Source: Falsiroseomonas sp050563545 (GTDB taxonomy: Bacteria > Pseudomonadota > Alphaproteobacteria > Acetobacterales > Acetobacteraceae). Taken from it: 64,000 nucleotides of DNA. Made by a program: the position numbers and the translations under genes. Below the pieces are notes generated by a model. The model made no database searches. It was given only the letters and a program-made list of their open reading frames with translations, and was not told where the DNA came from. The stretch is taken from positions 186,001 to 250,000 of the forward strand of contig NZ_JBNXUM010000005.1 in the NCBI RefSeq assembly GCF_050563545.1, given 5' to 3'. Numbering within the stretch: position 1 is the first letter of the stretch; each line of letters begins with the position of its first letter. Shown here one piece after another: positions 15,010-22,692 of the stretch.

Positions 15010-17118
15010 TCAGGTGTCCGTCGCGCCCGCGGCCAAGACGCGCGAGACCGGCACGGTCATGACGCAGACCAGCCCCTCGGCCTCCCACACGCGCTTCACG
15101 CGGCCGCCGAGCTGGGTCCTCACCGTCGCCTCGATCACCCGCGACCCAAAGCCCTGCCGCTTCGGCGCGCCGGCCAGGCGGGGGCCGCCGCTCTCACGCC
15201 AGATGATCGTGAGGCTGTCGGCGCTGCTGTCCACCCGCCAGGTGACCCACACCCGGCCCTCCGGCACCGACAGGGCGCCATACTTGGCCGCGTTCGTCGC
15301 CAGCTCGTGGACCGCCATCGACAGCGCCTGCACCGCGTCGGGCAGCAGCGCGAGGTCGGGGCCTTCGACTGTCACCCGTTTCTGCGCCTCGGTCGCGACG
15401 CCGTCCGGCTGGAAGGTTGCCAGCTCGACCTCGACCAGCTCGCGCAGCGCGGCGCTCTCCCACTGGCCCGCGGCAAGGATCGTGTGCGCCCGCGCCAGGG
15501 CTGCGACGCGGCCCTCGATCGCCTGCGCGTAGGCTTCCGCGTCGTCCTTGCGGGTGAGGCGCAGGGCGGCTTGCACGACGGCCAGCGCGTTCTTCGCGCG
15601 GTGGCCCACCTCGCGCATCAGCAGCGCCTGCCGTTCCTCGGCGGCCTTTCGATCCGTGATGTCCACGTTCACGCCGAACATGCGGCCGGGCCCGCCGTCG
15701 GGCCTTGTCAGGCGACGGCCCCTGCCGGTCATCCAGCGCATCTCGCGGGTGCCGTCCGGCCTGCGCCGCCATACCCGGAAGTCGGCTTCGAACTCGCCGG
15801 ACGCGAAGGCAGCCGCGCCGGCCGCCTCGACCAGCGCGCGGTCCTCGGGATGGACGACCTCGTCGAGGAACCGCGCGTAGTCCATCGGGCCGTCGGCCGC
15901 GCGGTCCAACCCGAACAGCGCATACTGCTCGTCCGACCAATCCACCTCGCCGGTGTCGGGGTCCAATACAAAGGTGCCCGTCCGCGCCGCCTGCTGGGCG
16001 ATCCGCAGCTTCGTCTCGTTGTCGCGCAGCGCGGCCGTCCGTTCCTCGACCCGGCGCTCGAGGCCGGCGTTCAGCGCGGTGAGGGCGCGCTGTTTTCGCT
16101 GCAGGAGCAGGGCGAGGACGACCAGGCAGGCCCAGGCTGGCAGGCCGACGGCAAGTTGCAACAGGAACGTCTCCCGCCAGCGCGCAACGATCACCGGCGT
16201 CGGCCGCGCCACAGTCGCGTAGAGAGGCAACTCCCCCACGCGCCGGAACGCGATCAGGCGGGCCTCGCCTGCGCGCTGGTCGGGCGGCAGGCCGACCGTC
16301 TGACCCATGAAGGTGCCGGCAACCTCGCCGGCCCGGGCCGCGTCGCGCAGCTTGCTCGCCGCCGGGATCTGCGGCGGTGGGAACGGCATCCCGTTGCTTC
16401 GCGCCAGGACCGCCCCGTCGGCGCGGACAAGGGACGCGCTGTCGTTCTGCGGTCCGGCGATGGCGGCGAGGCCGGCGGAGAGGCTGTTCGGGTCCACCGA
16501 CACGTTGACCAGCCCGTCATAGGCGCCGGTCGGCAACCCGTTGCCCGTCTCGGCGCGCCGGCGGCTGACGCCGAAGAAGACGTTGTTGTCGAGCCGGCCA
16601 GTCGTAACGGCGCTGATGTGCGGATCCGGCGCGTCGGGCTCGCGGAGGCCGACGACCCATTCGCGGTCGGGGAAGCGCGTGCCGCGCGGCACCGGGTATA
16701 TGTTCCCGGTGAGCAGGACGTCGGCCTCGCGGTCGAGCACGACGACCGTATTGACCCCCGGCAGCGAGGGCAGGAGCTGGCGCAGCTCGCGGTGCAGGTC
16801 GCCCTCGCGCACGCGGACCTCTTCGTCGGATAGGCCGCGCAGGACGTGGTTGGTGAGGTCCGCGGCGAGCAAATGGATGTCGAGAACGCGCCGCGCGTAT
16901 TCAGCCGCGGCCTCGGCGCCGCGCGCGAGTTCGCGCTCCGCCGAGTTCCAGGTGTCGCGCCAAGAAAGCCAGGCGAAGACGGCCAGCACGAGCAGGGGGA
17001 CGGTGAGCGCGGCGAGGACCAGAGCGCCGAGGCGTCTCGGCTCACCGGTCCCCATCGGCATACCGCGCGCCGGGGCGAGGCGCGCTTGCGCTTGCCGCAA
17101 GCCGGAATGGATGTTCAT
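15010..17118 (-). CDS. Membrane HWE-family sensor histidine kinase with CACHE and PAS domains
   Basis: This is a 702-residue sensor. Transmembrane helix one is LGALVLAALTVPLLVLAVFAW (about 30-50), followed by a periplasmic double-CACHE-like region, and helix two (about 335-355, AVGLPAWACLVVLALLLQ). A short coiled coil leads to a PAS domain (about 375-490) ending in VNVDITDRKAAEE. The HWE/HisKA_2 core has His506 in REVGHRAKNALAVVQAAL and the ATPase N-box VHELATNAAKYGALSVPEG. Such kinases control general stress, motility or light responses, and the ligand here is unknown. The receiver-only gene downstream is a plausible target. Confidence 0.9.
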   Translation of the reverse strand: MNIHSGLRQAQARLAPARGMPMGTGEPRRLGALVLAALTVPLLVLAVFAWLSWRDTWNSAERELARGAEAAAEYARRVLDIHLLAADLTNHVLRGLSDEEVRVREGDLHRELRQLLPSLPGVNTVVVLDREADVLLTGNIYPVPRGTRFPDREWVVGLREPDAPDPHISAVTTGRLDNNVFFGVSRRRAETGNGLPTGAYDGLVNVSVDPNSLSAGLAAIAGPQNDSASLVRADGAVLARSNGMPFPPPQIPAASKLRDAARAGEVAGTFMGQTVGLPPDQRAGEARLIAFRRVGELPLYATVARPTPVIVARWRETFLLQLAVGLPAWACLVVLALLLQRKQRALTALNAGLERRVEERTAALRDNETKLRIAQQAARTGTFVLDPDTGEVDWSDEQYALFGLDRAADGPMDYARFLDEVVHPEDRALVEAAGAAAFASGEFEADFRVWRRRPDGTREMRWMTGRGRRLTRPDGGPGRMFGVNVDITDRKAAEERQALLMREVGHRAKNALAVVQAALRLTRKDDAEAYAQAIEGRVAALARAHTILAAGQWESAALRELVEVELATFQPDGVATEAQKRVTVEGPDLALLPDAVQALSMAVHELATNAAKYGALSVPEGRVWVTWRVDSSADSLTIIWRESGGPRLAGAPKRQGFGSRVIEATVRTQLGGRVKRVWEAEGLVCVMTVPVSRVLAAGATDT

Positions 17119-17404
17119 GGCCCCCCCAAGGCGGACGGGATGCCTTGAATGGAACGCATCGATCCACCTTCCACCGCTGAAATCAAGTTTTCTCGGCGAT
17201 GTAGCTCGCGCGGTCGCAACGACGTGCGCTTCGAGCGGGGACGGATGGGAATGGGACCGGCAATGAATTCTTGGGACCCTGGATCAGGAGACCCCCCACC
17301 CCCGCGGTTTGATGCGTGCGGGGGGTGGGGGCAGCGCCGCGCCAGCATCGTCCGCTGGCAGGGCCTGCGCGTCACGGTCGGCGACGGCTCATTCCTGGAG
17401 GCAC

Positions 17405-18022
17405 ATGAACCAGGCCGAGGACCACCTTGCGCAGGCTGAACGCCACGTCCGCGACGGCGAGGCGCGCGTCGCGCGTCAGGCTGCCCTGATCGAGGAACTA
17501 GATCGCGACCACCACGCCGACGCGGTGGCGCAGGCCAGGGTGGTCCTCCGGGCGTTGGAGAGGAGCCTTGAACTGATGCGCGAGCATCTGGACATGGACG
17601 CCCTACAACGCCTCACCCTGGCGGTGGCTCGACAGGATGTCGTCGGTGCCGCCCATGGTCCTCAGCCCGCCTGGCCCGCGTGCTGGCGCCGGTTCGTAGC
17701 GCGGCTCCGCTCCGTTCCGCTTGCCCTATCGCCGGAAGAGGAGTCACGGTCCCGGCGCGCGCCGCGCCGGCGGCGCCGTGGGAGGAAGGAGCATGGATCA
17801 CCTCACCCGCCGCACGGCGCTGGCCGCCGGCTTGGTCGTGCTGGCTGCGCGCGGGGCCGCGGCGCAGGCGCCGCCGGTTGCCGAGCAGCGACTTCGGGAG
17901 CGCAACATCGCCCTGCCGCGCATCACGCCGGTTCCTGGCATCAACAACGTCTTCGCGGTGCGAAGCGGCAACCTGGTCTTCCTCTCCGGCCTGGGCCCAC
18001 GCCGTTTCGAGGGAGGCTTTGA
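17405..18022 (+). CDS. Small coiled-coil protein, 3' end probably frameshifted
   Basis: The first 75 or so residues (MNQAEDHLAQAERHVRDGEARVARQ, then LIEELDRDHHADAVAQARVVLRALERSLELMREHL) form a heptad-patterned helix seen in small alphaproteobacterial proteins, which normally end near here. The open frame instead continues for 130 Arg-rich, low-complexity residues and overlaps the RidA-like gene by 230 bases. The true gene probably ends by about 17660 in the ancestral frame. Either the stop has been lost or a frameshift is present. Confidence 0.4.
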   Translation: MNQAEDHLAQAERHVRDGEARVARQAALIEELDRDHHADAVAQARVVLRALERSLELMREHLDMDALQRLTLAVARQDVVGAAHGPQPAWPACWRRFVARLRSVPLALSPEEESRSRRAPRRRRRGRKEHGSPHPPHGAGRRLGRAGCARGRGAGAAGCRAATSGAQHRPAAHHAGSWHQQRLRGAKRQPGLPLRPGPTPFRGRL

Positions 18023-18338
18023 GACCGGAAAGGTCGGCCGCGACGTCACCGTCGAGCAAGCCTATCAGCACGCCCGCCTGACCGGCCTCGGACTGCTGGC
18101 GGTGCTGCGCGATTTCCTCGGCGGCCTCGACAGCGTCACGCGGGTCGTAAAGGTGTTCGGCATGGTGAACGCGGTGCCGGAGTTCACCGAGCATCCTCGC
18201 GTTATCAACGGCTGCTCCGACCTGTTCGTTGAGGTGTTCGGCGACGAACGGGGCCGGCACGCCCGCACCGGCGTCGGCATGGCCTCGCTGCCTTTCGGCA
18301 TCACCGTCGAGATTGAGGCGATCTTCGAGGTGGCGTGA
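17793..18338 (+). CDS. Exported RidA-family protein
   Basis: This 181-residue protein has a RidA/YjgF-like domain: PVPGINNVFAVRSGNLVFLSGLGP, HARLTGLGLLAVLRDFLGGLDSVTRVVKVFGMVN and the C-terminal GVGMASLPFGITVEIEAIFEV. Family members hydrolyse reactive enamine/imine intermediates, but the Arg that binds substrate in canonical RidA (near the C-terminus) is not obvious. The N-terminus MDHLTRRTALAAGLVVLAARGAAAQA looks like a Tat-type signal peptide, so it likely acts in the periplasm, which is unusual for the family. A strong GGAGGAAGGA precedes ATG 17793, which decides the start. Confidence 0.8.
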   Translation: MDHLTRRTALAAGLVVLAARGAAAQAPPVAEQRLRERNIALPRITPVPGINNVFAVRSGNLVFLSGLGPRRFEGGFETGKVGRDVTVEQAYQHARLTGLGLLAVLRDFLGGLDSVTRVVKVFGMVNAVPEFTEHPRVINGCSDLFVEVFGDERGRHARTGVGMASLPFGITVEIEAIFEVA

Positions 18339-18378
18339 GAACTCGCGGCAGGTCTCGCCGAGGTGGGGGTAACCGGCC

Positions 18379-18522
18379 GTGCCTGGGAAGCTGAAGGCCA
18401 GCCTGCCGCCCGACCAGCTGAACCGCGTCGGGTTCAGGCTCTACGAGGCGTTCAGGCCGGAGGTCCCGGAGGGCGCGAAGGGCGAGCTGCACCTCGACCG
18501 CATCCGCCAGGCAACGCTCTGA
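18379..18522 (+). CDS. 47-residue conserved-looking small protein
   Basis: A GTG-started ORF encodes GKLKASLPPDQLNRVGFRLYEAF and ends DRIRQATL. The amphipathic pattern and Pro/Asp/Gln content look like a real small cytosolic protein of the kind found in rhizobial and acetobacterial genomes. GC3 agrees. It is too short for certainty, and no function is known to me. Confidence 0.45.
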   Translation: MPGKLKASLPPDQLNRVGFRLYEAFRPEVPEGAKGELHLDRIRQATL

Positions 18523-18561
18523 GGGGCCACGGCCAGCCCCGGCGATGCTATCGTTGTCATC

Positions 18562-18957
18562 ATGAACGAGTCGAAACTCATCCCAGCGCGGGACGCCGCG
18601 ATCTGCTGGTTCTGCGACGGCGAGCGGCGGGGCGGCGCCTTCGCCGTCGTTGAAGTGCATGTCTTCCACAAGCGCGACATCCGCTCGGGCGGCGCAGCGA
18701 ACGCCATATGGCGGAGGCCCGCAGCCATGACGCACGGCTGCGTCTTCTCGGACTGGATGAACGGGATGCCCACTATGACCCCGGAGTGGATCTTCTCCGA
18801 GCTGATGATCTTCCACGGCTTCGCGGACAGCAGGGTGGCTGAGAAGGCCGTCGCCGAGTTCGCGAAGATCGACACCTGCGCCTGGGCCCGCGCCATGGTC
18901 CCGCGTGACCTGCCAGAACGGCCGCAGCTGCATTGGCGGTGGGCACCGCCGGGGTAG
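18562..18957 (+). CDS. Unknown 131-residue protein
   Basis: The product starts MNESKLIPARDAAICWFCDGERRGG; the CWFC pair and a later Cys/His scatter could bind a metal. The middle (FSDWMNGMPTMTPEWIFSELMIFHGF) is aromatic-rich and looks folded. No family is recognised. It stands alone between the small gene at 18379 and the convergent gene at 18999. Confidence 0.5.
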   Translation: MNESKLIPARDAAICWFCDGERRGGAFAVVEVHVFHKRDIRSGGAANAIWRRPAAMTHGCVFSDWMNGMPTMTPEWIFSELMIFHGFADSRVAEKAVAEFAKIDTCAWARAMVPRDLPERPQLHWRWAPPG

Positions 18958-18998
18958 GCGCGACGGCGGCGTGCGGCGGCCTTCCGGCGCATAACGGC

Positions 18999-19229
18999 CT
19001 ATGTGTCGCTGCCGTCCTCGACGACTACGATCTGGCCGTCCAGCGGCGGCTCGCGGCAGGTGGCGCACCAAAGCTCCCGCCGCAGGCCGATGTGGTTCAG
19101 GCGGGCGTCCGCGCCGACAAGCGCGACCAGCTCGTGGCGTCGGAAGGTCCGGGTCCCGCAGAAGCAGCGGAACGCCAGGCCCTCGTCGCGGGCGAGGTCG
19201 GCAACGGTGAACGTGATCGGCGGGTTCAT
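18999..19229 (-). CDS. Small zinc-ribbon-like protein
   Basis: This 76-residue protein has CFCGTRTFRRHELVALVG and later WCATCREPPLDGQI. The CxC...CxxC arrangement suggests one zinc site, reminiscent of short DNA- or RNA-binding ribbons. No partner is evident. It is convergent with the gene at 18562. Confidence 0.55.
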   Translation of the reverse strand: MNPPITFTVADLARDEGLAFRCFCGTRTFRRHELVALVGADARLNHIGLRRELWCATCREPPLDGQIVVVEDGSDT

Positions 19230-19345
19230 GCTGACATCCGGCGGCCCGGTGGCGCTCGCAGGATCTGCACGGGCGCCGCCGTTTGTGGGCGCTTTTGAGG
19301 GCTCGCCGTCAGCGCCCCTTTAAGCACTTGAATTGACTCGGATGT

Positions 19346-19420
19346 TGGCTCCGGCGGTTGGATTCGAACCAACGACCAACGGATTAACAGTCCGCTGCGC
19401 TACCGCTGCGCCACGCCGGA
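19346..19420 (-). tRNA. tRNA-Asn (anticodon GTT)
   Basis: The minus strand reads a TCCGGCG acceptor paired with CGCCGGA, discriminator G and an encoded CCA. The anticodon loop is CTGTTAA, giving GTT. The T-arm GGTTCGAATCC is intact. It separates the accessory genes on the left from the chromosomal block on the right. Because the window's integrase points away from it, I cannot show that it is the attachment site. Confidence 0.96.
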
Positions 19421-19609
19421 TCAGTCGAGGGGCGGGGCTATAGCAACCGATCCACCCGAGGTGAAGCCCCTCAAAACCAGAGGAGCAGAAACTATGTCCC
19501 TCTGGCGCCGCCGAGTGCCCGCCGCAACCCGGCGGCCGCGCACGCTGCAAGCGTCCGCCAGGCTCCCGTACGGCGCGCCGGCGACCGACACTTGCCAGGC
19601 AGGAAGACA

Positions 19610-19680
19610 AGGCCGCGGCCGGAATCGAACCGGCATTCACGGATTTGCAGTCCGGTGCATCACCACTCTGCCACGCGGCC
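19610..19680 (-). tRNA. tRNA-Cys (anticodon GCA)
   Basis: The minus strand begins GGCCGCG and ends with CGCGGCC plus U73, the Cys identity base. The anticodon loop ACTGCAAAT gives GCA, and the T-arm GGTTCGATTCC is complete. CCA is not encoded, unlike the neighbouring tRNA-Asn. Nothing else is seen in the 190 bases between the two tRNAs. Confidence 0.95.
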
Positions 19681-19779
19681 GTCGGGCGCTGTATCCGGCA
19701 GCCGCCCACCGGGGTCAAGCGCCGGGGGGACGCCCGCCGGCCGCTTGGCCATCGCCGGAGCGACCACTATAACGCCGCC

Positions 19780-20487
19780 ATGCAGAACGCTCTCGCCACG
19801 GCCGGGCGGCCGATGATCAGCGTGGCCGACCTGGCCGAGGCGCGCCGGCGCATGGTGGACGGCCAGCTCCGCCCGAACCGGGTGACCGACCCCGCGCTGC
19901 TGGCCGCGATGGGCGAACTCCCGCGCGAGCTCTTCCTTCCCACCGACCTCGCCGCCCGGGCCTATGCCGACGAGGACGTGGCGCTGCCCGGCGGGCGCGT
20001 GCTGATCCAGCCCATGATGATCGCCCGGCTGATCCAGCTGCTGGCGCTGCGCGACGGCGACCGGCTGCTGGTCGTTGCATCCGCCACCGGCTATGCCGCG
20101 GCGGTCGCGGCGTGCTGCGGCGCCCGGGCCGTGGCGGTGGAGGAGGACGCGGCCCTGGTCTCGATCGCCCGTCACGCGACGGCCGGGCTGGTTGCGCCGG
20201 GCGCGCTTCGCCTGGTGCAGGGCAAGGTGACGGAGGGCGCGGCCGACGCCGCCCCTTATGACGCGATCCTGATCGAGGGCGCGATCCCCGCCGTGCCGGA
20301 CGCCATCGCCGGCCAGTTGGCGGAAGGCGGGCGGCTTGCGACCGTGCTCGCGGGTGCCGCCCGCGGCGTCGGCTCCCGCGCGGTGCTCGGGCGGCGCGTG
20401 GGCGGCGCCCTGACGCTCACCGATGCTTTCGATTGCGCCACCGCGTCCCTGCCGGCGTTCAGGCCGCGTCCTGGCTTCGTGTTCTGA
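19780..20487 (+). CDS. Protein-L-isoaspartate O-methyltransferase-like protein
   Basis: This 235-residue protein belongs to the Pcm-like group encoded upstream of tolC in many alphaproteobacteria. It has ARRRMVDGQLRPNRVTDPALLAAMGELPRELF at the N-terminus and a weak SAM-binding region (RLLVVASATGYAAAVAACCGARAVAVEED; the usual GxGxG is SATGY). It would transfer methyl groups to damaged aspartyl residues, but the divergent SAM loop makes the real reaction uncertain. ATG 19780 is preferred because upstream residues read through the tRNA-Cys region. Confidence 0.8.
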   Translation: MQNALATAGRPMISVADLAEARRRMVDGQLRPNRVTDPALLAAMGELPRELFLPTDLAARAYADEDVALPGGRVLIQPMMIARLIQLLALRDGDRLLVVASATGYAAAVAACCGARAVAVEEDAALVSIARHATAGLVAPGALRLVQGKVTEGAADAAPYDAILIEGAIPAVPDAIAGQLAEGGRLATVLAGAARGVGSRAVLGRRVGGALTLTDAFDCATASLPAFRPRPGFVF

Positions 20488-20650
20488 GGCGCCGGGGCCG
20501 GCGCGCGGATTTCGGCCGCCAGCCTTGACGCGCCGCAGCGCGCACCTCAGGTCGAATGGCGGAAGATACGATAAGTTTCTGACCCGACGACGGATCGGCT
20601 TCCGCCCTGTTCCGATCCTGCTCTAGGATCGCCCGAGAGGGAGACTTTTA

Positions 20651-22066
20651 ATGACCCCGTCGCGTTTCGCTATTGCCGGCGTGTTGCTGGCATCGACCGC
20701 CATCGCCGAGATCCGGCCCGCCGCCGGCCAGACGCTGCAGGAAGCGCTGGCCATGGCCTATGCCAACAACCCGACCCTGCAGGCCGCCCGCGCCAACCTC
20801 CGCGCGGTGGACGAGAACGTGCCGCAGGCGCTGGCGGGCTGGCGGCCCACGGTGCAGATCACGGGCTCCGGCGGCCAGCAGACCTCCTCCGCGGTCGGGA
20901 CGCCGACGCAAGGCGGCGCGCGGGTCGACACCCCCTGGCGGTCCCGCGACATCTACACCGTACAGGGTTCGGTGACGCAGCCGATCTACCGCGGCGGCCG
21001 CACCACCGCGCAGACGAGGCGCGCCGAGAACCAGGTCCTCGCCCAGCGCGCCCGGCTTCTCGCGACCGAGCAGCAGGTCCTCCAGGACGCCGTCACGGCC
21101 TATGTCCAGGTGATCCAGCTGGCCGAGGAGGTCCGGCTCAACACCAACAACGTGCAGGTCCTGACCCGGCAGCTGCAGGCCACCAACGAGCGCTTCCGCG
21201 TCGGCGAGATCACCCGCACCGACGTCGCCCAGGCCGAGAGCCGGCTTGCCGGCGCCATCGCCAGCCGGGCGGACAGCGAAGGTCGCCTGCAGCAGGCCCG
21301 TGCCACCTTCACCCGCGTCGTCGGCCAGCCGCCGCAGCGGCTGAGCCCGCCCCAGCCGCTGCGCCAGGTCGCCGCCACCTCCCAGCAGGCCGCGGCACTC
21401 GCCAGCGCGAACAACCCGAACGTCGTCGCCGCCCTGTTCGACGAGGCCGCGGCCCGCGACAACATCGACATCCAGTTCAGCAACCTGATGCCCCAGGTCA
21501 GCCTGAACGGCTCGGTCTTCCGCCAGGACAACCAGACCACCGACGGCCTGCGCCAGAACGGCACCCAGGTCACGGCGAACCTGACCATGCCGCTGTACCA
21601 GGGCGGCGCCGAATATTCGCTGGTCCGCCAGGCCCGGCAGCAGGCCCAGCAGGCCCGCCAGGTCGTCGAGGACCAGCGCCGCACGGCCAGCCAGCAGGCG
21701 ACGCAGGCCTATGAGACCCTGGTCTCCGCCCGCGCCCAGGTCGAGGCGAACCGCGCCCAGATCCGCGCCGCCGAGATCGCGCTTGACGGCGTGCAGCGCG
21801 AGGCGATCGTCGGCAGCCGCACCACGCTCGACGTGCTGAACGCCGAGCAGGAACTGCTGAACGCCCGCGTCGCGCTGGTCCGCGGGTTGGCCGCGCTGAT
21901 CACCGCGTCCCACAACCTGGCCGTCGCCGTCGGTCGCCTGACCGCGCGCGACCTGACCTTGCCTGTCGAGGTCTATGACCCCGAGGCCTATTACCGGGCG
22001 GTGCGCGACCGCTGGGCGGGCTGGGGCGAGACGGACCGCGTCTCCGACGCGACGCCGGCGCGATGA
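20651..22066 (+). CDS. tolC: TolC-family outer-membrane efflux channel
   Basis: This 471-residue protein is exported (N-terminus RFAIAGVLLASTAIAEIRPAAGQ), with two structurally repeated outer-membrane-efflux domains. Typical parts are LQEALAMAYANNPTLQAARANLRAVDENVPQALAGWRPT, the coiled helices QDAVTAYVQVIQLAEEVRLNTNN and the second-repeat LDVLNAEQELLNARVALVRG. It forms the trimeric exit duct for type I secretion and RND or ABC efflux pumps, for example the exporters elsewhere in this window. A purine-rich GAGAGGGAG precedes the ATG. The stop overlaps the next gene (ATGA). Confidence 0.93.
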   Translation: MTPSRFAIAGVLLASTAIAEIRPAAGQTLQEALAMAYANNPTLQAARANLRAVDENVPQALAGWRPTVQITGSGGQQTSSAVGTPTQGGARVDTPWRSRDIYTVQGSVTQPIYRGGRTTAQTRRAENQVLAQRARLLATEQQVLQDAVTAYVQVIQLAEEVRLNTNNVQVLTRQLQATNERFRVGEITRTDVAQAESRLAGAIASRADSEGRLQQARATFTRVVGQPPQRLSPPQPLRQVAATSQQAAALASANNPNVVAALFDEAAARDNIDIQFSNLMPQVSLNGSVFRQDNQTTDGLRQNGTQVTANLTMPLYQGGAEYSLVRQARQQAQQARQVVEDQRRTASQQATQAYETLVSARAQVEANRAQIRAAEIALDGVQREAIVGSRTTLDVLNAEQELLNARVALVRGLAALITASHNLAVAVGRLTARDLTLPVEVYDPEAYYRAVRDRWAGWGETDRVSDATPAR

Positions 22067-22596
22067 GCGGATCGCAGGGCGGGGAAGGGCCGAAGCCGGC
22101 CGGCGGGCTCCCCGGCGGAGATCCCGCCATGGACGACATCCTGGCCTCGATCCGGCGGATCCTGAACGAGGACGAGGCGCCGCCCGGCGCCGCACCGGCC
22201 GCGCCCGCCGCCCCCACCGCCGCGCCGCCGGCCGAGCCGCTGGAGCTCACCGAGGCCATGATGGTGGAGCCGCCGCCCGCCGCGGCGGCGCCGCCCGAGC
22301 CCTATCCGGAGCCGGAGGAGGGTCCGGAGATCGCGCCGGCCCCGGCCGCGGCGCCAGAGACGCTGGTCGCGCCCATGGTCGCGGCGGCGACCACGGCGGC
22401 GGTAGGCAAGCTGCTGCGCGCGGTGGCGCAGGAACGCTCGGCGACCGTGAGCCGCGGCGGACCCTCGATCGAGGACGTGGTGCGGGAGGAGATCCGCCCG
22501 CTGCTGAAGGAATGGCTCGACACCCACCTGCCGCCGATGGTGGAGCGGCTGGTGCGGGCCGAGATCGAGCGGGTGGTCGGCCGGGCGCTGCCCTGA
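22063..22596 (+). CDS. popZ: PopZ-like (DUF2497) polar organising protein
   Basis: This 177-residue protein has the PopZ design: a short conserved helix MDDILASIRRILNEDE at residues 23-38, a long Pro/Ala/Glu-rich disordered middle, and a conserved helical C-terminus SIEDVVREEIRPLLKEWLDTHLPPMVERLVRAEIERVV that oligomerises. PopZ forms a condensate at cell poles that anchors ParB-parS and signalling proteins. The order tolC - popZ - valS is common in alphaproteobacteria. Confidence 0.85.
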   Translation: MSGSQGGEGPKPAGGLPGGDPAMDDILASIRRILNEDEAPPGAAPAAPAAPTAAPPAEPLELTEAMMVEPPPAAAAPPEPYPEPEEGPEIAPAPAAAPETLVAPMVAAATTAAVGKLLRAVAQERSATVSRGGPSIEDVVREEIRPLLKEWLDTHLPPMVERLVRAEIERVVGRALP

Positions 22597-22692
22597 CGGC
22601 GACGGCCGCGGCAGCCCGGTTCAGGGCAGGGCAGGGCAGGGGCGCGTCCTCTCCCCTTGACGTTGCCGCGGCGGCGCGGAAGGGATGCCGCC

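Noticed and set aside
19346..19420. tRNA-Asn as the attachment site of the integrative element
   Set aside because: P4-type integrases lie next to their tRNA, and the gene here is cut at the left edge; no duplicate of the tRNA 3' end was found inside the window.
22618..22642. Tandem gggca units before valS
   Set aside because: Only four or so short copies; likely slippage in non-coding DNA with no sign of function.
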